A stretch of 64,000 bases of DNA from CAZSNT01 sp964607765 (GTDB lineage Bacteria > Verrucomicrobiota > Lentisphaeria > Oligosphaerales > JABHEG01), in assembly GCA_964607765.1 (NCBI GenBank), contig CAZSNT010000032.1, forward strand, positions 5,947-69,946. The letters run 5' to 3'. Below, in pieces: positions 34,078 to 42,088 of this stretch. A program made the position numbers and the translations under genes. Within the stretch, counting starts at the first letter, position 1. Each line of letters begins with the position of its first letter. The notes under the pieces were generated by a model, which did no database searches, was not told the origin of the DNA, and worked only from the letters and a program-made list of their open reading frames with translations.

Positions 34078-35271
34078 ATGTCGGACACAACTCACACTGC
34101 ACCGGATTTCCGTCGGAACCTGACGCTGTTTCTGCTCGGCGCCGGCCTGTTGGGGTGCGCAGGCGGCATGTTCGAAACCACCTTCAACAACTTCGTCAGC
34201 GATACGTTCCAGCTCGGCGCGGACGCGCGAGGCTACCTGGAGTTCCCCCGAGAACTGCCCGGGTTTCTTACCGCGCTCTTCGCAGGCATGCTTTTCTTCC
34301 TGCCCGAGACACGCGTGGCAGCGGCGGCCGCTCTCGGTGTGGCCGGGGGGCTGGCCGGACTCGCTGTGTTCGGTGTGAGGTGGGTGCCGATGCTGATGTT
34401 CATGATCCTGTGGAGCACGGGAACACACTTGCTCATGCCGCTGCGGGCGTCATTGAGTATGGCGTTGGCGAGCAAGGGCGCCCGTGGCCGGCGCCTGGGC
34501 GAGATCCGAGCCGTGGGCATCGGCGCGAGCATGGTGGGCTGCAGCATCGTCTGGATCGGCATGAAATACCTGGGAGCCGGTTACTCACTGATCTTCACTA
34601 TCGGCAGCGGTGCAGCTGTGCTTGCAGCATTGGCGTTCTACCGGATGCGCATGCCGGGAGCGCATCTGCGCAGGTCGAAGTTCGTGTGGCGCAAGCGCTA
34701 CTGGCTGTTCTACGTGCTCGAGCTGCTGTTTGGCGCGCGGAAGCAGATTTTCATCACGTTCGGACCGTGGGTTCTGGTCCGGATCTTCCGGCAGGAGGCG
34801 TACATCTTTGCCCAGCTCTGGCTGGTCGCGTCCCTGTTGGGCCTCGTACTGCAACCGTTGATTGGACGCGCAGTCGACCGATTCGGGCCGCGCATCGTGC
34901 TGATGGCCGCCGCCCTGTGCATCATCGTGGTGTGTTGCGGGTACGGCTTCTCGCACATGATCCACGATCGCACCGTGGCGCTGGCCGTGCTGTTCACGTG
35001 CTTTGTAGGGGACCAGCTGCTGTTCGGGGCGAACATGGCGAAGGAGATCTACCTGGCGCAGATAGCCGAGACGCCCGCGGATGTGGCCCCCACACTGTCG
35101 CTGGGCGTGACCATCAATCACGCTGTCTCCATGTCCGTGCCGGCGCTGGGCGGCGTGGTGTGGATGGCCTACGGGCACCAATACGTGTTCATCGGTGCCG
35201 CCGGCGTGGCGGTGCTCATCTTCGTGTTCAGCGCGATGCTTACATGCCCGCCGGCCGGGGAGCAAGGGTAG
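34078..35271 (+). CDS. Major facilitator superfamily transporter
   Basis: 397 residues with about 12 hydrophobic segments and the MFS inter-helix loop motif in degenerate form (GRAVDRFGPRIVLM after helix 8 in place of the canonical GxxxDRxGRR). The N-terminal domain includes GCAGGMFETTFNNF and PLRASLSMALASKGARGRRLGE. The substrate cannot be deduced. ATG 34078 was chosen because the hydrophobic first helix begins soon after it. It stands alone, divergent from the PilZ gene and convergent with the pseudopilin-like gene. Confidence 0.82.
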   Translation: MSDTTHTAPDFRRNLTLFLLGAGLLGCAGGMFETTFNNFVSDTFQLGADARGYLEFPRELPGFLTALFAGMLFFLPETRVAAAAALGVAGGLAGLAVFGVRWVPMLMFMILWSTGTHLLMPLRASLSMALASKGARGRRLGEIRAVGIGASMVGCSIVWIGMKYLGAGYSLIFTIGSGAAVLAALAFYRMRMPGAHLRRSKFVWRKRYWLFYVLELLFGARKQIFITFGPWVLVRIFRQEAYIFAQLWLVASLLGLVLQPLIGRAVDRFGPRIVLMAAALCIIVVCCGYGFSHMIHDRTVALAVLFTCFVGDQLLFGANMAKEIYLAQIAETPADVAPTLSLGVTINHAVSMSVPALGGVVWMAYGHQYVFIGAAGVAVLIFVFSAMLTCPPAGEQG

Positions 35272-35290
35272 GACGTGGCCACGACCTCAC

Positions 35291-35355
35291 CGTTGCCCGG
35301 GTCTCCTGACCCGGGCGTTCTCGGGGACGCCCTTGATACGCCGCTCCGGGCAACG
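35291..35355. repeat. 65-bp palindromic repeat with covarying hairpin
   Basis: Outer 9-bp arms CGTTGCCCG (35291-35299) and CGGGCAACG (35347-35355) enclose the hairpin CCCGGGTC-tcct-GACCCGGG (35296-35315). Compared with the copies at 18855 and 33780 one stem pair is swapped from C-G to G-C, preserving pairing and the tcct loop. The two pairings share bases, so alternative folds are possible. Confidence 0.85.
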
Positions 35356-35402
35356 ATGGGGCCGGAACGGTGTGCCGCGCCCTTCGCGTCGCTGGTTCCG
35401 GA

Positions 35403-36203
35403 TCAGTCTTGGGCGCGTGTCCACATCGAGTGCCTGCCAGAGGGAACGGCTTCGTACCAGTCGATGTACGCCGCATGTCCGTCCATGAAGCCCGCGTTGA
35501 AGCCGCGGCTGTGCCGCATCGGCACGAACTGCTGCCACTGTGAGGTGGCATGGTTGCGTCTGCTCCAGGCCTCGCTGGCGTTGCCGATCCAGTGCTCGTT
35601 GTTGATCGTGCGGTTGTCGCCGATCATGAGCATGTTGTCCGGGTCCTTTATCTCGGACGCGCGCACATGCCCGCCGTGGTGGTCCGTGACGGCGTTCCCT
35701 TGATGGTTAAGACGCCGCCTCTTCCCCATGCCAATGCCCTGGCCACCTGCAGCGTTTGCGTTGTTGTGGTAGCCACGCGCGTTCCAGCCGTAGTCGGTGG
35801 CGCGCCAGAGCTCGTTCGTCGAGCCCTCGTGACCAACTTGCGTTCTGAAGCGTGAGGCATCCGTCACGGTACTCGGGCAGTCCACAGCTTTGCGCGTGTC
35901 AAGGAACTTCCAGTTGAGCAGCATCATGTGCCAGGACCAGAACTGCCGCCAGTGAATTGGCGAGCCGGCGCTCAGGCGGTTCCACTGATTGTCATGCGCG
36001 ACCGGGAACCACTCCTTCATGGCGTCCGCATAAAGCAGTGTCGCTGTGGTCAGTGTCTTGACGTTTCCCATGCATTTGATGGCCTGGCTCTTGGCTCTGG
36101 CCTTGCTCAGCGCCGGCATCAGCATCGATGCGAGAATTGCGATGATCGCAATAACGACGAGCAGCTCGATTAGTGTGAACGATTGCCTGTTGCGCCTGAG
36201 CAT
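35403..36203 (-). CDS. Type II secretion/pseudopilin-like protein with H-X9-DG motif
   Basis: 266 residues. A short basic leader ends before the prepilin N-terminal methylation site FTLIELLVVIAIIAI, which starts the hydrophobic stem; cleavage by a prepilin peptidase is expected. The C-terminal region holds the H-X9-DG processing-associated motif (RHSRGFNAGFMDGHAAYIDW). Proteins with both features are numerous in PVC-group bacteria; their role is not established, possibly surface fibres or cargo of a type II-like system. ATG 36203 has AGAGGAA upstream. It is closely related to the next gene on the same strand, 86 bases upstream. Confidence 0.9.
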   Translation of the reverse strand: MLRRNRQSFTLIELLVVIAIIAILASMLMPALSKARAKSQAIKCMGNVKTLTTATLLYADAMKEWFPVAHDNQWNRLSAGSPIHWRQFWSWHMMLLNWKFLDTRKAVDCPSTVTDASRFRTQVGHEGSTNELWRATDYGWNARGYHNNANAAGGQGIGMGKRRRLNHQGNAVTDHHGGHVRASEIKDPDNMLMIGDNRTINNEHWIGNASEAWSRRNHATSQWQQFVPMRHSRGFNAGFMDGHAAYIDWYEAVPSGRHSMWTRAQD

Positions 36204-36289
36204 GTGCGTGTTCCTCTCTTCTTGCCGGTCCCATGTTCTCATTGCGTTGTCACAAACAGCGAATGGCGGAAAGCCAGGCCCCGCCCTGC

Positions 36290-37054
36290 TCAATCCTTGA
36301 TGCGCGTCCATATTGCGTGGCGGCCGGGCGCGACCGCTTCGTACCAGTCCAGGTACGAGGCGTGCCCGTCCACGTAACCTAGATTCAGGCCGCGGCTGTG
36401 CCGCATCGGCACGAACTGCTGCCAACGGCCGCTGGCATTGTTGCGGTTGTTCCAGGCCTCGTTGGGATTGCCGATCCACCACGAATTGTTGATCGTGCGA
36501 TTGTCACCGAGCATGAGCATCGTCGCCGGGTCGTGCAGTTGGGTGACGCGCACATTGCCGCCGCGGTGCTGGACCGCATTCGCTTCGTAAGCTCTCGGAC
36601 GTCTACCCAGACCGTAGCTGGCTGCATTATTGGGCCCCCAACCGCGCGCATTCCAACCGTAGTCCGTGGCCAGACGCGGCACGGCAGCGCCGAGTTGGCC
36701 GACGTCCGTGCGGAAGCGTGAGGCGTCGGTTGGTGTGCTTGGGCAGTCCTTTGACTCCGCGGCAGTGTAGTACTCCAACTTCAGCAACATCTGCATCCAC
36801 TTGTCATACTCATTGCTGGCGCCCTGTGTGTTTCTGTGGTTCCAATCAGAGGTCGGCAACCACTCATTCTGCTCATCATTGTAGAGCAGCGCAGCCATGG
36901 TGAGAGTTTTGACGTTTCCCAGGCACTTGATCTCGTTGCTCTTTGCCTTTGCCTTGTTCAATGCCGGAAGCAGCATGGACGCCAACACGGCGATGATGGC
37001 GATCACCACCAACAGCTCAATCAAGGTAAAACAGCGCTCAGTACCACGACGCAT
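36290..37054 (-). CDS. Type II secretion/pseudopilin-like protein with H-X9-DG motif (paralogue)
   Basis: 254 residues, paralogous to its downstream neighbour over the whole length. Shared blocks include FTLIELLVVIAIIAV, GNVKTLTMAALLYNDEQNEW, DCPSTPTDASRFRTDVG, ATDYGWNARG, MLMLGDNRTINNSWWIGN and RHSRGLNLGYVDGHASYLDW (H-X9-DG). ATG 37054 has AAGGAG upstream, and a strong promoter match lies at 37205-37233. The middle of the protein is diverged from the neighbour, so this is an old tandem duplication rather than a recent one. Confidence 0.9.
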   Translation of the reverse strand: MRRGTERCFTLIELLVVIAIIAVLASMLLPALNKAKAKSNEIKCLGNVKTLTMAALLYNDEQNEWLPTSDWNHRNTQGASNEYDKWMQMLLKLEYYTAAESKDCPSTPTDASRFRTDVGQLGAAVPRLATDYGWNARGWGPNNAASYGLGRRPRAYEANAVQHRGGNVRVTQLHDPATMLMLGDNRTINNSWWIGNPNEAWNNRNNASGRWQQFVPMRHSRGLNLGYVDGHASYLDWYEAVAPGRHAIWTRIKD

Positions 37055-37204
37055 TGACAGACTCCTTCTATGCTGTGCCCCCGGGGGGAGCGGGCTCGGA
37101 TTGCCCGGCGGCACGATCGGTACGGCCCCGTAAGGGCGAGAACGCAAGACTAACTGAGCCGCAAAACGCGCTAATCTGTACACACAAAGCACTCTCTATG
37201 TTCC

Positions 37205-37233
37205 AGTCTACCGCGCTCACAGGCGAATGTCAA
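37205..37233 (-). promoter_or_regulatory. Sigma-70 promoter of the pseudopilin-like gene pair
   Basis: On the minus strand TTGACA (37233-37228) and TAGACT (37210-37205) are separated by exactly 17 bases. The start codon at 37054 lies about 150 bases downstream, giving a long leader. The rest of the 296-base gap to wecB (37055-37350) shows no other feature apart from an AT-rich patch near 37235-37280. Confidence 0.6.
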
Positions 37234-37350
37234 GGCAAAACTATTGGCCCCAAATAGACGAAAAAATGGCGATTTTGTCAGGGCAGTAGCCAGCGGCAGA
37301 ACGGGGCGTGCCCGAGCAGGCGCTGCACGACGCTGCTCCGCGGACAGATT

Positions 37351-38493
37351 TCAGCCGGCCGCAAAGTAGCTGCGGACGCCCGCGAGGATGTGCTGTGCCG
37401 CATCGCCCGCGCCGTAGGGATTGACCGTGTCCGCCATGAGGCGGTATGCATCCGCATCGGTCAGCAGCCGCGTGGCCTGCTCGACGATTGTGTCGGCTAT
37501 GGCGCCCACAAGCAGCACCGTGCCCGCCTCAACACCCTCCGGGCGCTCGGTCGTGTCGCGCATTACCAGCACTGGCTTGCCCAGGGACGGCGCTTCCTCC
37601 TGCACCCCACCAGAGTCGGTCAGAATCAGGCGTGAGCCATCCATGAGCGCGACGAACAGGCTGTAGTCCTGAGGCGGGATCAGCTTGATGTTCGGCAGTT
37701 GGCCCAAACGCTCGTATACCGGCTGCTGCACGTTCGGGTTCAGGTGTACCGGGTACACCAGGTCGTGGTCCGGGAAGCGCTCCGCGAGACCCGTGAGCGC
37801 GCGGCAGATCTCGTCGAAGCCGTGTCCGAAATTCTCCCGCCGGTGTCCCGTGATCAAGATGTAGGGCCTTGTCCGCCAGCCGGCGCCGAGCAGCGTGGCC
37901 AGGCGTGAGTCTATGTCGTCGCGAACCGAGGGCGTCTTCTGCCGCTCGAGCTCCATGAACAGCGCATCGATGACAGTGTTGCCCGTGACGAAAATGCGGC
38001 TCTCGTCCACGCCCTCAGCCAGCAGGTTCCGGCGCCCGAATTCGGTGGGAGGGAAGTGGCATGTGACAACGACTGAAGCCAGGCGCCGGTTCACCTCCTC
38101 AGGGAAGGGCGACCAGATGTTGCCGGTCCGCAGTCCCGCCTCAACGTGCCCGACCGGGATACGCTGGTAGAAGCTGGCCAGCGCTGCAACAAACACCGTC
38201 GTGGTGTCCCCTTGCACCAGCGCCATGTCCGGTTTGAACTCGCTCAGAACGCCGTCAACGCCGGTCATCAGGCGCGCCGTGAGCGAGGCCAACGTCTGGT
38301 TCGGCTGCATCACCGCAAGGTCGTGCGCCACCTCGATGCCGAACAGGTCGACTACCTGCTGCAGCATCTCGCGGTGCTGACCCGTGCTGATGACGATTGG
38401 CTCCATGTCCGGCGCATCCCGCAAAGCGGCGTACACCGGCGCAAGTTTGATGGCTTCGGGACGAGTCCCCATGAAAATAGCAATACGCGGCAT
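37351..38493 (-). CDS. wecB: UDP-N-acetylglucosamine 2-epimerase (non-hydrolysing)
   Basis: 380 residues. It interconverts UDP-GlcNAc and UDP-ManNAc in the cytoplasm for surface polysaccharide synthesis. Diagnostic blocks are FMGTRPEAIKLAPVY, STGQHREML, VQGDTTTVF, HVEAGLRTGNIWSPFPEEVNR, TGHRRENFG, LTDSGGVQEEAPSLGKPVLVMRDTTERPEG, including the family's active-site glutamates and histidine. ATG 38493 has AAGGAC upstream. It lies in the same direction as wecG, 270 bases away, with CCGGAAAAC repeats in the gap. Confidence 0.95.
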   Translation of the reverse strand: MPRIAIFMGTRPEAIKLAPVYAALRDAPDMEPIVISTGQHREMLQQVVDLFGIEVAHDLAVMQPNQTLASLTARLMTGVDGVLSEFKPDMALVQGDTTTVFVAALASFYQRIPVGHVEAGLRTGNIWSPFPEEVNRRLASVVVTCHFPPTEFGRRNLLAEGVDESRIFVTGNTVIDALFMELERQKTPSVRDDIDSRLATLLGAGWRTRPYILITGHRRENFGHGFDEICRALTGLAERFPDHDLVYPVHLNPNVQQPVYERLGQLPNIKLIPPQDYSLFVALMDGSRLILTDSGGVQEEAPSLGKPVLVMRDTTERPEGVEAGTVLLVGAIADTIVEQATRLLTDADAYRLMADTVNPYGAGDAAQHILAGVRSYFAAG

Positions 38494-38586
38494 GAATAAT
38501 GGTGTCCTTCCGGCTGACCTACAGTCCGTTACAGTGGACATAACTTATGGGACAGGATCCCCGTCGTCAACGATCCCCACGCACGA

Positions 38587-38704
38587 CCGGAAAACAGAGC
38601 CCGATCCAGTCCTGGTTGAAGAGCTGTTTTCCGGCCATCTGTGGGAGCGTTTTCCGGTCATCGGTTGGACGCGCTCCCAGACCATCGGCGGTTGTGTTTT
38701 CCGG
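38587..38704. repeat. CCGGAAAAC/GTTTTCCGG repeat cluster between wecG and wecB
   Basis: Four copies: CCGGAAAAC at 38587-38595 and GTTTTCCGG at 38626-38634, 38649-38657 and 38696-38704. The first two form an inverted pair spanning 48 bp. The cluster occupies the gap between two genes expected to be in one biosynthetic operon. Confidence 0.9.
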
Positions 38705-38763
38705 CCAAGAGGCGAGTTCGCAGACCGGTTGGGGCTGCCTGGGGAGGTCGAACGGGGGTGGGG

Positions 38764-39537
38764 TCAGGGACGCTTGCCACGCCCGAGGCGTTGACGCACA
38801 GCGGCGCAGAGGGTCAGCCAGATGAAGCGGCTATTGGTCACCAGATAACGTTTCCACATTTTGCGTGGTTCCATGATCAGGCGCCAGAACCACTCCATAC
38901 CGATGGACTGCATCCAGCGCGGAGCGCGCTTGATGTAGCCGGCGTGTACGTCGAAGCTGCCGCCCACACCGAGCAAGACCGGCGTGTTGAGCTGCTCGCG
39001 GTAGTCGTAGCACCAGAACTCCTTGAACGGCGTGGGCATGCCGATGAACAGGATGTCCGGGTTGGTGTCACGGATCTCCTGCGCGATGTGCTCGTGCTCG
39101 TCCGGGCCAAAATAGCCGTTGCGCGATCCGGCAACGGTCAGGCCGGGAAAGGTCTCCGCGATGATTGTCAAGAGCCGGTCAAGCACCTCCTGCTTGGCGC
39201 CGAGAAAGTAAGCGCGGAGCTCGTTCTGGTCGGCGGCCCGCAGAAGCTCCCACATAAGATCAACGCCCGCCACACGGCTCTCGAGAGGCGTGCCAACCAG
39301 GTGCGACGCCCACACCACGGGCACGCCGTCCGGGACGGTCCAGTCCGATTCGCGTCCTATCTGCAGCAGCTTCTCGTCGTCCTGCATCATGACCAGGATG
39401 GATGCATTCACGGTGAGGAGAATATGGGGTCGACGCGGCCCGCGGCACCACGCCAGGCAGGTGTCGATGGTGCCCGCCATGGTCGTGGAATCAATAGGGC
39501 AGCCGAGGAAGTCAATGCGTTGGGCTTGCTCGGACAC
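38764..39537 (-). CDS. WecG/TagA/CpsF family glycosyltransferase
   Basis: 257 residues. The family transfers N-acetylmannosamine (or its uronate) from UDP to undecaprenyl-PP-GlcNAc on the inner face of the membrane. Blocks include TVNASILVMMQ, WTVPDGVPVVWASHLVG, FLGAKQEVLDRL, GSRNGYFGP, DILFIGMPTPFKEFW and LGVGGSFDVHAG-x-IKRAPRWMQ, the core of the fold. The start appears to be GTG 39537, with GAAGGC upstream. Its substrate would be the product of the WecB encoded downstream. It follows the unidentified 378-residue gene by 23 bases. Confidence 0.9.
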   Translation of the reverse strand: MSEQAQRIDFLGCPIDSTTMAGTIDTCLAWCRGPRRPHILLTVNASILVMMQDDEKLLQIGRESDWTVPDGVPVVWASHLVGTPLESRVAGVDLMWELLRAADQNELRAYFLGAKQEVLDRLLTIIAETFPGLTVAGSRNGYFGPDEHEHIAQEIRDTNPDILFIGMPTPFKEFWCYDYREQLNTPVLLGVGGSFDVHAGYIKRAPRWMQSIGMEWFWRLIMEPRKMWKRYLVTNSRFIWLTLCAAVRQRLGRGKRP

Positions 39538-39560
39538 GGTGTGGGTGCCTTCCGTCGTGT

Positions 39561-40697
39561 TCAGACAATGTGCCGTTTTTGGTCTGTCCCGTGCTCGATG
39601 GCATCGGCATACAGGCACCAGGCCCACTCGTAAGGACGCGTCTCGTAGTTGACCACCAAGTCCTCGGCCGCAGCGGTGATTTCGCCCTTCCAGCCCACCA
39701 CGGACCGGAACTTCCGGATGGTGCCTGCAGCCTTGTTCTCCTGGTATTCGATGTCGCGCCAGATAGTCTGTGCGTAGTCGTCGATCATGCCCATGTTCAG
39801 TTCGTTGCGTTTGAGCCAGGCGCGACCAAGTTCCGCCGCCTGTGTGTAGTCCGTCCGGCCTGCCGCCCGGAGCGCGGCCAACGCCATCGGCGCCATGCCG
39901 TGCTGGTGCACTGCGTAGACGGGGTAGGCCTGGGCAACGCCTCCGTCGCGCGGGTCATAGTGCCACCACCACTGACCCAGATTGCCCTGAAGTTCCACCA
40001 GGCGGTCGGCGAGCTTCTCCGCCGTGTCGGTCGCCGTGCTGTGCTCCAAGACGATCCCGGCGAAACTCAACGCCTGTACTGAGTAGATCTGGTCTGCGAA
40101 GTTCGCAACGTTTCGGCGCATGCGGTGAGAGAGCGGCGCGGCGTCGGTGGCGTGCAGCATGATCCGCGTCTCTTCGCGGAAGCGATCCAGCAGTTCCGCG
40201 ACAGCCGTGCGTGCGCGATCCTCGGTCGTGGCGTCGCCCGTACGCTTCAACTCGTGGACCAGGCCGCTGACCAGCCATGCTGTTTCCATGCTGGTCAGGG
40301 GCGGAGCGAAGTTGTCGAAGTCTTCGAACGAAAAGCCCGCTTTCGCAAGCAGTTCGTCGAGAGGCAGCCCGTCCCAGACCGCGTTGGCCCAGATCACCAG
40401 CCCCGCCCCGCCGTCGTACCGATGGCGCTTTGCCAGCTCGGCCATGGCGTCGAGGGTTCGTGCCGGGTCCAGATTGAGCTCTCCCACATCGGCGCCGAAG
40501 CGGTCGATTCCGATCAGGCAGATGGCTGTACTGGTGAGATCCTCCGTGTCCCATGTGCCTTCCCAGCCCCTGTTGCGGAGCTGACGGTTGTAAAGCCCGG
40601 TCGCCGGATCGATGGCGCGCGCCAGGCTGGCCAGGCAGAAGGACCGCATGCGCTCGTACAGTTTCTTGGTCGCTGGAGATGGCGGGGCAGCACTCAT
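39561..40697 (-). CDS. Unidentified protein, probably alpha-helical toroid, in the polysaccharide cluster
   Basis: 378 residues, no signal peptide or membrane segment. I do not recognise the family. It has repeating helical segments with aromatic/Gly turns (GTWDTEDLTSTAICLIG, GNLGQWWWHYDPRDGGVAQ, AVHQHGMAPMALAALRAAG, GRAWLKRNELNMGMIDD), which suggest an (alpha/alpha) toroid like those of glycan-processing enzymes and terpenoid-cyclase-fold proteins. It lies between a GT2 gene (110 bases upstream) and wecG (23 bases downstream) on the same strand, so a role in surface polysaccharide synthesis is inferred. ATG 40697. Confidence 0.65.
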   Translation of the reverse strand: MSAAPPSPATKKLYERMRSFCLASLARAIDPATGLYNRQLRNRGWEGTWDTEDLTSTAICLIGIDRFGADVGELNLDPARTLDAMAELAKRHRYDGGAGLVIWANAVWDGLPLDELLAKAGFSFEDFDNFAPPLTSMETAWLVSGLVHELKRTGDATTEDRARTAVAELLDRFREETRIMLHATDAAPLSHRMRRNVANFADQIYSVQALSFAGIVLEHSTATDTAEKLADRLVELQGNLGQWWWHYDPRDGGVAQAYPVYAVHQHGMAPMALAALRAAGRTDYTQAAELGRAWLKRNELNMGMIDDYAQTIWRDIEYQENKAAGTIRKFRSVVGWKGEITAAAEDLVVNYETRPYEWAWCLYADAIEHGTDQKRHIV

Positions 40698-40807
40698 TTG
40701 ATCATCGTTCCTCTACATTCGGCAGCGTCGCCGCAGATCGGCGCGCAACCCGTTGCTACGCAATGAGGGCTGCGCCAATCCCTGGCACACAGCGTTGATC
40801 GTCCCAG

Positions 40808-42001
40808 TCACGTGTTGCGATCGGTCCGGACCCACTTCTTCTCCGGTCGGAACAGGAAGCCCAGATAGATCGGTATTTTCCACAGGATGTATGCCGGCAC
40901 CCTCAGCAGGCTGCGCAGCGGTATGAACGTGCGTGCACCGCGCCACCAGCCCGCCAAAACAGCCAAGGTGAATGCCGCGGCATCGGCCGCAGCGATCCAC
41001 GCGGCAGTCCACGGCTGCCCGCAGAGCCCGGCACACACGCTGACTGCCACAGCAACGCCCACCAGTAGCGCCAGCAGCGACAGCGGCGGCACAGTCAGGT
41101 CCAGACCCAGTCCCAGCAGCGCCGGTTTGCCGCGCGCCAGGCCTGTCGTCATCAGTCTCGGCATCTGCGTCAGGATCGTCCTGAGATGGCCCTGTTCCCA
41201 ACGTGTTCGTTGACTCCCGGCGGCAGCGCCCTGCCCGGGAAGCCGTCCGTAGACGGTGACCAACTCGCAGTAAAGGGGCGGCGCGCCTGCGATTGCCAGG
41301 TCGAGCCCCATCTGCATATCCTCGACTATGTTCCCTGTTGCCAGGCTGACTGTCTGAAGCAGTCGCCACGGCAACGCCATACCCGTTCCTGTCATGTGGC
41401 AAGGCAGGCCGAGCACACTCATGCCGGCCGGTCTCGTGCAGTTCTTCACGGCGAACGCCAAAGCCGAGACCAAGTCGCGCCCGCTCGGGTCCGGCGGCGG
41501 TCGCATCAGATACAGTGCCTGCACCGGCCGGTCGCTTGCCTGCGCCTGGCGCACCAGCGTGTCCAGGCTGCCCTCCGGCACTTCGCAGTCTGCGTCGACC
41601 ACCACCAATACATCCGGTGCCGCATCCGCCAGCTGCTGAACGCCGAACGCCAGCGCGAATCCCTTGCCGCGCTGCTCGGAGTCCTGCCGTTCGACTACCT
41701 CGGCCCCCGCACGTTCCGCCAACCCTGCTGTATCGTCACTGCAGTTGTCCGCAACGACCAGAAGGCGGTCACCCGGCTGCAGTTGCGGCACGAGCCGGGA
41801 AAGCGTCTCTTCGATGACCGCCTCTTCGTCATGGGCGGGCACCAGCACGGCGGCGCGCGGCCTGGGAGCCGACGCGTCATACAGGGCCTTGGGCCGATGC
41901 CAAAGCGATGCTGCACACTGCACGAATAAGATCACGCAGGGGATCGCAATGACGCACGCACCCACAATGAGGACAACATCCGCGATCTGCGCTAAATCCA
42001 A
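40808..42001 (-). CDS. Membrane-associated family 2 glycosyltransferase
   Basis: 397 residues. One N-terminal membrane helix (about 8-30), a GT-A catalytic domain and three or four C-terminal helices. Motifs: VLVPAHDEEAVIEETL at the nucleotide-binding strand, VVVDADCEVPEG (DxD), VEDMQMGLDL (the ED motif) and SQRTRWEQGH (QxxRW), as in processive or undecaprenyl-linked GT2 enzymes. It adds a hexose to a lipid carrier or growing polymer; specificity is unknown. First gene of the leftward polysaccharide cluster. Confidence 0.87.
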   Translation of the reverse strand: MDLAQIADVVLIVGACVIAIPCVILFVQCAASLWHRPKALYDASAPRPRAAVLVPAHDEEAVIEETLSRLVPQLQPGDRLLVVADNCSDDTAGLAERAGAEVVERQDSEQRGKGFALAFGVQQLADAAPDVLVVVDADCEVPEGSLDTLVRQAQASDRPVQALYLMRPPPDPSGRDLVSALAFAVKNCTRPAGMSVLGLPCHMTGTGMALPWRLLQTVSLATGNIVEDMQMGLDLAIAGAPPLYCELVTVYGRLPGQGAAAGSQRTRWEQGHLRTILTQMPRLMTTGLARGKPALLGLGLDLTVPPLSLLALLVGVAVAVSVCAGLCGQPWTAAWIAAADAAAFTLAVLAGWWRGARTFIPLRSLLRVPAYILWKIPIYLGFLFRPEKKWVRTDRNT

Positions 42002-42088
42002 TGGATTGCGACTCCCGTACTGACTAGCTTGGAAAATATCGGACCGTCAGGCAAGAGTCAAACCGGAGCACCCACGAGCGGCAATCCC

